From contig NZ_FNGS01000001.1 of the NCBI RefSeq assembly GCF_900103285.1, positions 551,515 through 615,514 of the forward strand: a stretch of 64,000 nt of DNA, in the 5' to 3' direction. Both the position numbers and the translations under genes were made by a program. The stretch is from Siphonobacter aquaeclarae (GTDB lineage Bacteria; Bacteroidota; Bacteroidia; Cytophagales; Spirosomataceae). Of the stretch, positions 7,763 to 17,214 are shown piece after piece. Each line of letters opens with the position of its first letter. The first letter of the stretch is position 1. Under the pieces are notes generated by a model that was given only the letters and a program-made list of their open reading frames with translations, was not told where the DNA came from and made no database searches.

Positions 7763-10700
7763 ATGAAAAAACGCCTTACTCTTTTTCTACCCCTCCTTCT
7801 ATGCGCCGGGCAGGTTCAGGCGCAGGCGGAACAAGCCGTCGCCTCCGTCTCCGGACGGCAATCCGGCGCGCGTTTCAGCCTGGAAAAAACCCTGCAGGAA
7901 CTCGAAAAACACTACCGGGTTTCCATTCTCTACAATCCTGAGCTCGTCAACCGACGGAAAATCGCTGAATTCCGGCGCCAGGCCACGCTTGATGCAACGC
8001 TCGAGCAATTGCTTCGCCCGATCGGCCTTTCCTTCAAGAAAATCAACGAAGGGTTTTATATTATTTCGGACGAGAAGAAAGGCGTTTCGCCTGAAATTTC
8101 ACCTCTGAGAATCAAACAGTTACCACCTGAATCGCCGGAAATACCGGTACATCCGGCGGCATTGCCCGGAGCAGCTTCCCTGGCGACGGCCTTTCCCGAA
8201 ACAGCCGCTTTTCAGGTCAAAGGAAAGGTCACAGATGCCGTCACGCAGGAACCTCTGCCGGGTATCAATGTCGTCGTGAAGGGTACTTCCCTCGGTACCA
8301 ATACCGGTGCAGATGGTACGTACACGCTCGCCAATGTTCCGGAAAACGGTACGCTTGTGTTTTCGTCGGTAGGTTATGAACCCCGCGAAGAGGCCATCCG
8401 CAACCGGAGCCGCATCGATATCAGCCTGAAGCAGTCGTCGAAAGAACTGGATCAGGTAGTCGTGGTGGGCTACTCCCAGCAAAAACGCGCGACGCTGACG
8501 GGATCCGTCGCCCAGATCAATTCCGACCAGCTCAAGCAGGCGCCGCCGCTCAATATTTCCAATGTACTGGCGGGACGGTTGCCGGGGGTAATCGTCACAC
8601 AACCGTACGGGCAGCCGGGCGCAGACAATGCGACGATCAACGTACGCGGTATCAGCACAACGGGGAATAACCAGCCGCTCGTTATCGTCGACGGTGTTGA
8701 GCGCAGTTTCACCACCATGGACCCCAACGAAATCGAAAGCATCAGCGTCCTGAAAGACGCCTCAGCAGCAGCGGTTTACGGGGCGCGGGCAGCCAACGGC
8801 GTTATTCTCATTACGACGAAACGCGGGAAATCCGGCAAGCCGGTCATTACCTACGAAACCAACTTCTCGCTCAACCAGAATACCCGGTACCCGAAGTTCC
8901 TGAACGGTCCGGACTATATGCGCTGGTACAAACGGGCGGAAGAGCTTGATAATGAGTACCTCCGGTCACAGGGAAAAACGCCTTTTGCGCTTACCTATAC
9001 CGATGCTGAAATCGACGCCGTCGCGAATGGTACAGACAAATCCGGATTCTACGGAAATACCGACTGGTCGGGTATCATGGTCAACAATACCAGCGTCAGT
9101 CAGTACCACAACCTGTCGGTCAACGGCGGTTCCGAAAAAATCCGGTATTTCAGCACGCTCGGCTACTGGAACCAGGACGGGGTGCTGAACAACACCAGCT
9201 ACAAGCGGTACAATGTGCGGACCAATATCGATGCGCAGATCAGCGAGTACCTGTCGACCCGCCTGGACCTCAGCGTCCGGATGGAAGACCGCCTCAACCC
9301 GTCGCTCGGGCCTGTTGACCAGAACTACCAGAACCCGTACATCCTCGCCCAGCGCATGCAGCCGAACCTGCCGATGTTCGGGCCGAACGGCCTGAAAGTA
9401 GGCGCCAACTCGGATGCCGGCGTCGGCAACCCCCTCGTGGCGGTTGACGATATCGGAAACAAAAAAGCGCAGACGACGACCTTTAACGGAAACATTACCC
9501 TGATCCTCAAGGTCCCGGGTGTCAAAGGGTTACAGGCGAAACTCCTCGCCGGATACGACAAAGGATTCACCGATTCCAAGACCTGGGTACAACCCGCGAC
9601 GCTGGCCATCCGTACCCGGAATGCCAACGGCTGGGCCTGGACGACGGCCCGCATGAGCGCGTACAACGTCAACGCACTGTACAATGACTTCGCGGGAAGT
9701 GCCCGGACAACGTTCCAGCCGTCGATTACCTACGACAATGCTTTTGCGAAACATACCGTCAGCGGCTTGCTGCTGTACGAGTACTCCGGCTATACCACCA
9801 ACGGCTACGGCGCGCAGGCACGGAATTTCGTGATCGACGACCTGAAGGATATCAACTTCGGCAGTAAGGCGACGGACGATCTCCGCGCGGCGTATGGTTC
9901 GAGTTCGCAAACGAAAAGGGCCGGGTATGTCGGGCGTCTGCACTACGGATATGACGATAAGTACCTCGTTGAATTTGCTGCCCGTTATGACGGATCGGTT
10001 CTTTTTCCGGAGTCTACCCGCTGGGGATTTTTCCCCTCCGTGTCCGCGGGTTGGGTGATGAGCCGTGAGAATTTCTTCCAGGGATTGAATTCTCCTGTCA
10101 ACTTCCTGAAATTCAGAGGTTCAGCCGGAAAAATGGGGAACGACCGCATCGATGCCTTCCAATACCTGAATACGTTCCAGCTCCGGACGACGCCCGTTGT
10201 CGCCATTGGCAACCAGCTCGTTTCGACCCTGTACAGCAATGCGCCGGCTAATCCGTTGATTACCTGGGAAGAAGCCCATATGTACAACGGCGGCTTTGAA
10301 GTCGGACTGTGGAACAACGCCCTGACCCTGGAGGTCGACTATTTCTACAAACTGACGAAGAATATCCTGACCGGTCAGGGCGGTGTTTTCGCGCCGTCAG
10401 TCGGCGGAAACTTTGCTTCAACGGTCAATGCCGGTAAGGTAGACAACCGCGGCATAGACCTCCAACTGAGCTTCGCCCGGTCAAAAGGAAAACTCAATTA
10501 CAAAGTCATCGGAAACTTCACCTTCGCGAAAAACCGTGTGCTGCGGCTGAATGAGTCGGTCAACGCGCCCGCGGATCAGCGCCGGGTAGGCAAACCGGTC
10601 GGAGCGAAGTTCGGATTTATGGTCGACGGACTTTATCAAACCCAGGAAGAAGTCGACGCCGGGCCGAGCTTCCCCTATGGCCCCGGAGCGCCGGGATATG

Positions 10701-11293
10701 TCCGGTACCGGGATCTGAACGGGGATGGTAAAATCTCCTTTGAGCAGGATGTCACGATGATCGGAAAGAGCAATACCCCGGAAATCATGTACGGGCTGAA
10801 CCTGCAGGCGTCTTACGGGCGATTCGATTTTTCGGCCCTGCTGCAAGGCGCGGCCCGGTCGAACGTGGCGCTCGCAGGGGTGTATAATTCAGGCGTCCAG
10901 GGAAACACCGTATACACACAAACGTTCGCCGGAAACGGCAACAGTCCTTACTTCCTGGTGGAGCAGGCCTGGCGTCCCGACAATCCGGATGCGAAGTATC
11001 CGCGCCTGACGGCCAACAAGGCCGGCCTGACCAATCAAAACGGGTACCAGAACTCTTTCTTTATCCGCGACGGCAGCTACCTGCGTCTGAAATCGTTGCA
11101 GGTCGGGTATAACCTCGGCAAGCCGTTCCTCGGTAAGCTGGGTATTCAGCAGTGGCGCTTTTACGTCGCGGGCTCCAACCTGCTGACGTTCGACAACATC
11201 AAATATGCCGATCCGGAGACGCCGAGCGTCGTTCAGGCCGGCTTTTATCCCCAGCAACGCGTCATGTCCGTCGGTACCAATATCACTTTCTGA
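7763..11293 (+). CDS. SusC/RagA TonB-dependent outer-membrane transporter with STN domain
   Basis: A 1176-residue protein. The ATG at 7763 gives a signal peptide (KKRLTLFLPLLLCAGQVQAQ). Domains in order: STN signalling domain (about 35-95, LEKTLQELEKHYRVSILYNP), carboxypeptidase-regulatory-like beta-sandwich (about 150-230, VTDAVTQEPLPGINVVVKGT), TonB plug with VVVVGYSQQKRATLTGSV and the SusC-type VIVDGVERSF, then a large beta-barrel. The STN domain means it both imports ligand and signals to FecR and the sigma factor upstream. It is paired with the SusD 4 bp downstream. The substrate is not evident; no classic glycoside hydrolase is in the operon. Confidence 0.95.
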   Translation: MKKRLTLFLPLLLCAGQVQAQAEQAVASVSGRQSGARFSLEKTLQELEKHYRVSILYNPELVNRRKIAEFRRQATLDATLEQLLRPIGLSFKKINEGFYIISDEKKGVSPEISPLRIKQLPPESPEIPVHPAALPGAASLATAFPETAAFQVKGKVTDAVTQEPLPGINVVVKGTSLGTNTGADGTYTLANVPENGTLVFSSVGYEPREEAIRNRSRIDISLKQSSKELDQVVVVGYSQQKRATLTGSVAQINSDQLKQAPPLNISNVLAGRLPGVIVTQPYGQPGADNATINVRGISTTGNNQPLVIVDGVERSFTTMDPNEIESISVLKDASAAAVYGARAANGVILITTKRGKSGKPVITYETNFSLNQNTRYPKFLNGPDYMRWYKRAEELDNEYLRSQGKTPFALTYTDAEIDAVANGTDKSGFYGNTDWSGIMVNNTSVSQYHNLSVNGGSEKIRYFSTLGYWNQDGVLNNTSYKRYNVRTNIDAQISEYLSTRLDLSVRMEDRLNPSLGPVDQNYQNPYILAQRMQPNLPMFGPNGLKVGANSDAGVGNPLVAVDDIGNKKAQTTTFNGNITLILKVPGVKGLQAKLLAGYDKGFTDSKTWVQPATLAIRTRNANGWAWTTARMSAYNVNALYNDFAGSARTTFQPSITYDNAFAKHTVSGLLLYEYSGYTTNGYGAQARNFVIDDLKDINFGSKATDDLRAAYGSSSQTKRAGYVGRLHYGYDDKYLVEFAARYDGSVLFPESTRWGFFPSVSAGWVMSRENFFQGLNSPVNFLKFRGSAGKMGNDRIDAFQYLNTFQLRTTPVVAIGNQLVSTLYSNAPANPLITWEEAHMYNGGFEVGLWNNALTLEVDYFYKLTKNILTGQGGVFAPSVGGNFASTVNAGKVDNRGIDLQLSFARSKGKLNYKVIGNFTFAKNRVLRLNESVNAPADQRRVGKPVGAKFGFMVDGLYQTQEEVDAGPSFPYGPGAPGYVRYRDLNGDGKISFEQDVTMIGKSNTPEIMYGLNLQASYGRFDFSALLQGAARSNVALAGVYNSGVQGNTVYTQTFAGNGNSPYFLVEQAWRPDNPDAKYPRLTANKAGLTNQNGYQNSFFIRDGSYLRLKSLQVGYNLGKPFLGKLGIQQWRFYVAGSNLLTFDNIKYADPETPSVVQAGFYPQQRVMSVGTNITF

Positions 11294-11297
11294 TTGC

Positions 11298-12995
11298 ATG
11301 AAAAAGAAACTCATCTCCCTCACCTGTACCGCCGTTTCGCTGGCGATGCTTTGGCTGACACAGGCCTGCAAGCTGGAGGTTACCCCGCTCGACCGGTACA
11401 CGGACGTCACCGTCTGGGGCAACGAAAACAACGCCCGGCTGTACCTTCTCGACCAGTATGCGCTGCTGCGGACGTTTGCCTTCGGGCAGTTTCCGGTCGG
11501 GTACAGCAACGCCACGGACGGCTTGACTGACCTCGTCAAATTCACGTCTACCCTGAGCGGAAACGGAACGGTGAATATGATAGCCTTCAACCCGTCGAGT
11601 ATCACGGCGGCCAACCCGACGTTTTCGTATTGGGCGGAAGGCTACCAGCGCATTTTTGCGATCAATAACTTCCTCGCCGGAACAGAGAAGTATAAAACCT
11701 TTTCGGATAGTACGGCAAAGAAGAGCTATGAAGCCGAAGCCCGTTTCCTCCGCGCCTATGTCTATCACTGGCTGGTACGGTTGCATGGCAGCGTGATTTT
11801 GCTGGAAAAGCCCGTTTCCACCAACAACAATCCGCGGGCATCGGAGGATGAATGCTGGAACTTCATCGCACGTGACCTCGCCTTCGCGGCGCAATACCTG
11901 CCTGAAACAAGGGGTACTGCGGATGTCGGCCGCGCGACAAAAGGAGCCGCCTACGCCCTTCTGGCCCGTACCTGGCTCTACGCGGCCTCCGTTGCCGAGT
12001 ACGACCGGAAGCAGTACAATGCCGATCCGCTGACGGGCGTACCGGTTTCCAAAAAAGAAACCTACTATAAAAATGCGACAGCAGCAGCCGAAGCCGTCAT
12101 GGCGCTGGAAACGAAGGGTATTTATCAGTTGTTGCCGCGGTATTCCGACGTATTCTACACGAAGAACAACAGGGAAATGCTGCTGACCTTCAACTTCATC
12201 CGCCCCACGCTCACGCATGCAATGGACCGGGACTATGCCCCTCCGGGAGATACCCCGGCCTATGGCTCCATGGGCGTACCAACGGCGGAGCTGGCCGACG
12301 CCTTCGAAATGGCGGATGGAAAAGCGTTCTCCTGGACAAACGCCGCAATGGCCGCCGCGCCGTTCCGCGGACGGGAGCCGCGGTTTTACGCTACGATCCT
12401 CTTCAACGGCTCCGTCTGGAAGGGGCGGACGCTGAATACCGCTACCGGAAACGAAGGATATGTGGACTACGGCTCGCAAAGCGAACCCAAAAAGACCGTG
12501 ACCGGCTACTACATCCGAAAGTACATCGATTCGACGAATACCGACGCCCTGCGGAATGCGAGCGACCTGCAGTCGACCGACATCCGTTACGCCGAAGTAC
12601 TCCTCATCTATGCCGAAGCGCAGGCGAAAAACGGGCAGTTTGCTGCCGCCCGGGACGCGATCAATAAAGTACGTAAGCGCGCCGGGCTTCCCGGTGTAAC
12701 AGCGAACGACGAAGCCGGACTGATGGCGGCCGTCGAACACGAGCGTATCGTAGAGCTGGCGTTTGAAGGCCACCGCTTCTGGGACCTGCGCCGCTGGCGG
12801 AAGGCACATGTGGTCCTCAACAACATGCGGGTGCACGGGCATCGTCCGGTAGCAGATGGAAAGGGCGGCTTTACCTATGAGCTCGTCGATGCCGACAAGC
12901 AAAACCGGTACTTCGCACCCATCACGTATTACATCCCGCTGCCGTCGACCGAAATCGTCAATAACCCCTCACTCACACAAATCCAGGGCTGGTAA
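11298..12995 (+). CDS. SusD/RagB surface lipoprotein
   Basis: A 565-residue outer-membrane lipoprotein that caps its SusC partner. The start at 11298 gives a lipoprotein signal ending in LWLTQAC (acylated Cys24); an upstream frame extension overlaps SusC and is rejected. SusD features include EAEARFLRAYVYHWLVRLHG, AYALLARTWLYAA, RYAEVLLIYAEAQAKNGQ and ELAFEGHRFWDLRRW, all in family order with the C-terminal YIPLPSTEIVNNP. It should bind the same ligand as the SusC; ligand identity is unknown. Confidence 0.95.
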   Translation: MKKKLISLTCTAVSLAMLWLTQACKLEVTPLDRYTDVTVWGNENNARLYLLDQYALLRTFAFGQFPVGYSNATDGLTDLVKFTSTLSGNGTVNMIAFNPSSITAANPTFSYWAEGYQRIFAINNFLAGTEKYKTFSDSTAKKSYEAEARFLRAYVYHWLVRLHGSVILLEKPVSTNNNPRASEDECWNFIARDLAFAAQYLPETRGTADVGRATKGAAYALLARTWLYAASVAEYDRKQYNADPLTGVPVSKKETYYKNATAAAEAVMALETKGIYQLLPRYSDVFYTKNNREMLLTFNFIRPTLTHAMDRDYAPPGDTPAYGSMGVPTAELADAFEMADGKAFSWTNAAMAAAPFRGREPRFYATILFNGSVWKGRTLNTATGNEGYVDYGSQSEPKKTVTGYYIRKYIDSTNTDALRNASDLQSTDIRYAEVLLIYAEAQAKNGQFAAARDAINKVRKRAGLPGVTANDEAGLMAAVEHERIVELAFEGHRFWDLRRWRKAHVVLNNMRVHGHRPVADGKGGFTYELVDADKQNRYFAPITYYIPLPSTEIVNNPSLTQIQGW

Positions 12996-12998
12996 ACG

Positions 12999-13370
12999 AT
13001 GAAAAAGCTACTCCCCTTACTCCTGCCGGCTGTATTGTTGGCTTGCGACAAGCCGGATGTCCGGCTCCGGAACGATGACGCTACGCTATCGGCCCTGTGG
13101 GTGAACGTACCCGGGGCAGATGAAAATGCGGCCCGGTACAACGGCGTCTTCAGCGCCGGCCGGGATACGGTCACGGTGACGGTACCCCGTGCCACGACCA
13201 ACGGCATAGACATCAGTCTCAAACGCCTGAAACTGAGAGGGTCCATACCGTCAGACGCTGTTTCCGTACCCGCGATGAGCGTCATGGATATGAGTCAGCC
13301 TTTTTCGCTGGACGTTGTTTCGGGACGACAAACCCGGAAAACCTACCGGATCATCGTCCGGCAGCAGTAA
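12999..13370 (+). CDS. small surface lipoprotein downstream of SusD
   Basis: A 123-residue lipoprotein with signal and lipobox LLAC (Cys16). The mature part looks like one Ig-like/beta-sandwich domain with the repeated pattern of DUF5018-type proteins seen after SusD genes: RDTVTVTVPRATTNGIDISL, then a C-terminal RKTYRIIVRQQ. It starts 3 bp after the SusD stop. It is probably an accessory ligand-binding protein at the cell surface; no catalytic motif is visible. The exact family is uncertain. Confidence 0.65.
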   Translation: MKKLLPLLLPAVLLACDKPDVRLRNDDATLSALWVNVPGADENAARYNGVFSAGRDTVTVTVPRATTNGIDISLKRLKLRGSIPSDAVSVPAMSVMDMSQPFSLDVVSGRQTRKTYRIIVRQQ

Positions 13371-13376
13371 TCATCA

Positions 13377-13399
13377 GGGGAGGCCGTGATGGCCTCCCC
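13377..13399 (+). repeat. perfect 9-bp stem hairpin between the lipoprotein and phosphoesterase genes
   Basis: GGGGAGGCC and GGCCTCCCC flank a 5-nt loop. No T-tract follows, so a simple terminator is unlikely. An intra-operonic mRNA-stability or attenuation hairpin separating SusCD-lipoprotein from the enzymes is more probable. Confidence 0.55.
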
Positions 13400-13412
13400 A
13401 ACCGCTGAACCT

Positions 13413-14483
13413 ATGAAATACCTTTTGCTATGGCTGGGCCTGTCGCTTCCGGCACTCGCTCAGGAACCTTACCGGGCGCCGGCGCTGAGTGATCCGAAAT
13501 CGTGGACGATGGTCGTGCTGCCCGATCCGCAGAACTATGTCAAATTCGCTGAAAATCAGCCGTTGTTTGACCTGATGACGGTATGGATCCGGCAAAACGC
13601 CGCCAAACTCAATATCGGTCTGGTATTGTGCACCGGCGATCTGGTGGACCAGAACCTCAACCCGCATCCTGACGGCACGCACGGCAACCAGACCGGTACG
13701 CAGCAATGGGAAGCCGTGTCGAAGTCGTTTGCGCACCTCGACGGGCAGGTACCTTATATCCTCTGTACCGGAAACCATGACTACGGTATTAAAAATGCGG
13801 AAAACCGCTATTCCCAGTTCCAGCGCTGGTTTCCGCCGGAGCGCAATCCGCTGACAAACAGCCTATTGAAGGCAATGACGGCCAACGCGCAGGGGATCCC
13901 GACGCTGGAAAATGCCTGCTATTCCTTCACGGATCCCCACGGGCAGAAACGGCTGATCTTTTCACTCGAATTTTTACCGAGAAAAGAAGTGGTTGACTGG
14001 GCCGGAAAACTCGCCGCCGACCCCGGGTACGCCGACCATACCGGCATCGTCCTGACGCACAGCTACCTGCGTTCGTCTCTGAAAAACAACGAGCCGATTG
14101 ACGCGGAATCGTATCCGCTCGGCACGCAGACGGTGGGTCGTGAACTCTGGAAAACCCTGCTGGCTCCGTCGCGCAATCTGCAACTCCTCATCTGCGGCCA
14201 TGTCGCTGATTCAGAAGGGCATGAAGGCCATGTCGGATACCGGGAAGACCGGAATGCGGCAGGGAAAACTGTCGCCCAGATGCTCTTCAACGCCCAGCGC
14301 GAAGGCGGCGGCTGGCACGGCAACGGCGGAGACGGCTGGCTGCGCCTGCTGGAATTCCTGCCGGACGGGCATACGATCGTCGTCCGGACGTTTTCTCCGC
14401 TCTTCGCCGCCTCGCCGGCGACGCAGCACCTGGCCTGGCGCATGGCCCCTATCGACTCGTTTCGCATCGATTTAAGCAAGTGA
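13413..14483 (+). CDS. secreted calcineurin-like metallophosphoesterase
   Basis: A 356-residue protein. The ATG at 13413 gives a signal peptide (KYLLLWLGLSLPALAQ). Metal-binding blocks appear in order: VVLPDPQNY (Asp), LCTGDLVDQN (GDxxD), CTGNHDYG (GNHD), LTHSYL (His) and CGHVADSEGH (GHxx). This is the binuclear metallophosphoesterase pattern. The SusCD genes upstream and the GDPD downstream suggest it hydrolyses phosphomono- or diesters in the periplasm. Substrate is inferred from context only. Confidence 0.88.
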   Translation: MKYLLLWLGLSLPALAQEPYRAPALSDPKSWTMVVLPDPQNYVKFAENQPLFDLMTVWIRQNAAKLNIGLVLCTGDLVDQNLNPHPDGTHGNQTGTQQWEAVSKSFAHLDGQVPYILCTGNHDYGIKNAENRYSQFQRWFPPERNPLTNSLLKAMTANAQGIPTLENACYSFTDPHGQKRLIFSLEFLPRKEVVDWAGKLAADPGYADHTGIVLTHSYLRSSLKNNEPIDAESYPLGTQTVGRELWKTLLAPSRNLQLLICGHVADSEGHEGHVGYREDRNAAGKTVAQMLFNAQREGGGWHGNGGDGWLRLLEFLPDGHTIVVRTFSPLFAASPATQHLAWRMAPIDSFRIDLSK

Positions 14484-14484
14484 T

Positions 14485-17112
14485 ATGCATTACCTCCTGA
14501 GTTTGGTTACGTTCTGGTTTCTGTCGCCGTTTGCCGGTGATCCTCCGAAAAAAAGTACAACCGCGCCGCCCGACAGCAGCCGGTTTACGCACATGACCCT
14601 GGCGGATGGGTTCGACGAACCCATGCAACTCGCTGTTTTGCCGGACAACAGCGTCCTGGTAGCAGAGCGAAAGGGCGCCGTGCGGATGTATGACTCGGCT
14701 GAAAAGCGGCTGAAGACCATCGCACATTTCAACGTGTACAGCGGTATCGAGGATGGCCTGCTGGGCGTGGCCGCCGACCCGCAATTCGCCCAAAATCACT
14801 GGGTGTATTTTTATTACGGCCTGGCTGGGAACCGGAACGTCAGCCAGCTCGTCCGGATGGAACTGAGGGGCACCGAGCTGATTGCTTCGTCGAAAAAAAT
14901 CCTGCTGGAGATACCCACCCAGCGCACGTACTGCTGTCACTCAGCAGGTTACATTACATTCGGAGCCGACGGACTCCTGTACCTTTCGGTAGGAGATAAT
15001 ACCAACGCCGAAGAAATCGAGGGGCATAATCCGACAGACGAGCGGCCGGGTCGCTCCCTGGCCGACGGGCAGGGCACCTCTGCCAACAGCAATGACTATC
15101 GGGGAAAAATCCTGCGCATCCGGCCCCTGCCGGACGGTACCTATGCCATTCCCGAGGGTAACCTTTTCCCGAAAGACGGCTCCAAAGGCAAGCCGGAAAT
15201 CTATGTCATGGGTTGCCGGAACCCGTTCCGGGTATCTGTCGACCCGAAAAACGGCTATGTCTACTGGGGCGACGTCGGGCCGGATACCCAGGTCCCGGCC
15301 GAGGAAGGTACTATGAGCTACGACGAGATCAACCAGGCGCGAAAACCGGGATTTTTCGGCTATCCGTACTTCCTGGGCGCGAACGAGGCTTTTCCGAAAT
15401 ATGATTTCGCAACGAAGAAGGAAGGCCCGAAACAGGATCCGGCACATCCCGTAAACCTGTCGCCCAATAACACCGGTGTCCGGGAATTGCCGCCGGCCCA
15501 ACCGGCTTTCATCTGGTACGGGAAGGGGCCATCGAAACGCTGGCCGCTGGTCGGCAAAGGTGGGGCCAGCGCGATGGCCGGGCCGGTTTATTACAGCGAT
15601 CGTTTCAAAAATGCCGCTTACCGTCTGCCGGAATATTACAACGGTAAGCTATTTATCTACGAGTGGATTCGTCATTGGATGATGGTGGTGACACTCGATG
15701 AAGAGGGTAATTACGTTTCGATGGAGCCTTTCCTGCCGCAGCTCAAGGTGGTAGCGCCGATCGACATGCAGTTTGCGTCCGACGGGGCGATCTACCTCCT
15801 CGCCTATGGTACCAACTGGTTTGCCCGGAATACTGACGCCGGCCTGATTCGGGTGGAGTACACGGAAGGCAACCGGAATCCGATCGCAGATATACGGGTC
15901 GACAAGCGGTACGGCGGCCTGCCGATGACGGTACAACTCTCTGCTGCTCAGTCGAAAGACTATGACGGTGACTCGTTATCCTATGAATGGAAGATCGGTA
16001 GTATCCGGAAAAAGGGCATGTCTGTCAAGCACACGTTTACGCAACCCGGCGCCCACCCGATCTCGCTGACCGTCTCGGATCCGCACGGTGGCAAAAGTAC
16101 TTCTTCGATTCAGGTGAAAGCCGGGAACACACCCCCGCAGGTCGCAATTCGTACTGCCGCCAACCGTACCTTCTACCAGGACGGCGGGAAGCTGGATTAC
16201 GAAGTAATTATCCGCGACGCGGAAGACAAAAAAATCGACCCCACCCGCACACAGGTTTCCTTCCACTACCTGCCGTTTGGAAAAGACATGGCCAGCGTAT
16301 TGTCGGCCGGGGAATCGGCGGCGCACGCCGGCGGACAGAAGCGGTTTCTCTCGCTCGACTGCAAATCCTGCCACGCCGTAAATGCCAAATCCATCGGTCC
16401 GAACCTGACAGAAATTGCACGCCGCTACCACGAAAAAGGCGCGCGTGAGCCGCTGATCGACAAGATCATACAGGGCGGAAGCGGTAATTGGGGAAGTTAT
16501 CCCATGCCGCCGCACCCGACCCTCCCCCGGCAGGAAGCAGGCGAGATTGTCGACTACATCCTTGCGCTTGCCGAAAAACCCGTCTCCCTTCCGCTGAAGG
16601 GTTCGGTGGCCCTCGACCGCCACCAGGGCAAAGAAGGCGCCTATCTGCTTCAGGCCACATACAAAGACGGCGGTGCGCGGGGAATCGAAGCGCTGACGTC
16701 GTCCGAAAGGATTATCCTCCGGGACCCGCAGTTTGAAATGGAAGACTATGCCGAAGGGAATGTCGGCGTTACCATCGCGACCAAAAACACCGGATTTGTT
16801 TCCTACATCCGCGGGCTGACCGACGGCCGGTATGTACGCTTCAACGGTTTTGACCTGACCGGTATCCGCTCGATTACCTTCCGCGTGCTCGAACAGGGAG
16901 CGGGCGGTACCATCGAAATCCGTACAGGCAGCAAAACCGGTCCGGTGATCGGTACGGCGATTGTCGCCGCCGGCCACGCCGACACCTGGAAAGAACACTC
17001 CGCCACGCTCACCCCTACTACCGGCACCCACGATCTCTACTTCCTCTTCCGCAACCCGGACCATGTGAATCAGCAGTTGTTTTATGTGGATTGGGGGAGG
17101 GTGGGGAAATGA
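14485..17112 (+). CDS. multidomain GSDH-like dehydrogenase with PKD, cytochrome c and CBM6-like domains
   Basis: An 875-residue exported protein. The beta-propeller of the glucose/sorbosone dehydrogenase (PQQ) family spans about 35-450, with LADGFDEPMQLAVLPDNSVL, GIEDGLLGVAADPQF and MGCRNPFRVSVDP. It is followed by a PKD domain (about 470-555), a c-type haem domain with C-K-S-C-H at 626-630 and a distal methionine in YPMPPH, and a C-terminal CBM6-like jelly roll (about 735-875). Fusing the propeller to its own cytochrome suggests periplasmic sugar or alcohol oxidation with electrons passed on to the respiratory chain. The start follows the phosphoesterase stop by 1 bp. Confidence 0.88.
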   Translation: MHYLLSLVTFWFLSPFAGDPPKKSTTAPPDSSRFTHMTLADGFDEPMQLAVLPDNSVLVAERKGAVRMYDSAEKRLKTIAHFNVYSGIEDGLLGVAADPQFAQNHWVYFYYGLAGNRNVSQLVRMELRGTELIASSKKILLEIPTQRTYCCHSAGYITFGADGLLYLSVGDNTNAEEIEGHNPTDERPGRSLADGQGTSANSNDYRGKILRIRPLPDGTYAIPEGNLFPKDGSKGKPEIYVMGCRNPFRVSVDPKNGYVYWGDVGPDTQVPAEEGTMSYDEINQARKPGFFGYPYFLGANEAFPKYDFATKKEGPKQDPAHPVNLSPNNTGVRELPPAQPAFIWYGKGPSKRWPLVGKGGASAMAGPVYYSDRFKNAAYRLPEYYNGKLFIYEWIRHWMMVVTLDEEGNYVSMEPFLPQLKVVAPIDMQFASDGAIYLLAYGTNWFARNTDAGLIRVEYTEGNRNPIADIRVDKRYGGLPMTVQLSAAQSKDYDGDSLSYEWKIGSIRKKGMSVKHTFTQPGAHPISLTVSDPHGGKSTSSIQVKAGNTPPQVAIRTAANRTFYQDGGKLDYEVIIRDAEDKKIDPTRTQVSFHYLPFGKDMASVLSAGESAAHAGGQKRFLSLDCKSCHAVNAKSIGPNLTEIARRYHEKGAREPLIDKIIQGGSGNWGSYPMPPHPTLPRQEAGEIVDYILALAEKPVSLPLKGSVALDRHQGKEGAYLLQATYKDGGARGIEALTSSERIILRDPQFEMEDYAEGNVGVTIATKNTGFVSYIRGLTDGRYVRFNGFDLTGIRSITFRVLEQGAGGTIEIRTGSKTGPVIGTAIVAAGHADTWKEHSATLTPTTGTHDLYFLFRNPDHVNQQLFYVDWGRVGK

Positions 17113-17211
17113 GGAGTCTGTTTTCGGTTTTCTGTTTCCGGTTTTCAGTTGGGGATCCGACGAAGCCTGTGGAAACAGAAAACTGAAAACCCCTAAACTG
17201 AAAACCGTTTT
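17113..17211. repeat. palindromic GAAAACTGAAAACCG-type repeat, copy A
   Basis: The gap between the GSDH and oxidoreductase genes is filled by degenerate units related to CGGTTTTCAGTT and their complements. GTTTTCTGTTTCC is matched by GGAAACAGAAAAC further on, and CGGTTTTCAGTT by AACTGAAAACCG. The same units occur at 31846-31937 and 52504-52590, both inside cobalamin riboswitches. Confidence 0.75.
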
Positions 17212-17214
17212 TCT

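Noticed and set aside
11283-12902. A 539-codon open frame on the minus strand opposite the SusD gene
   Set aside because: It is a by-product of GC-rich codon use. SusD family motifs are continuous on the plus strand, and the antisense product has no signal peptide or recognisable domain.
17113-17211. GAAAACTG repeats as a CRISPR array
   Set aside because: Units are degenerate, have no uniform spacers, are palindromic to each other, and no cas gene is present.
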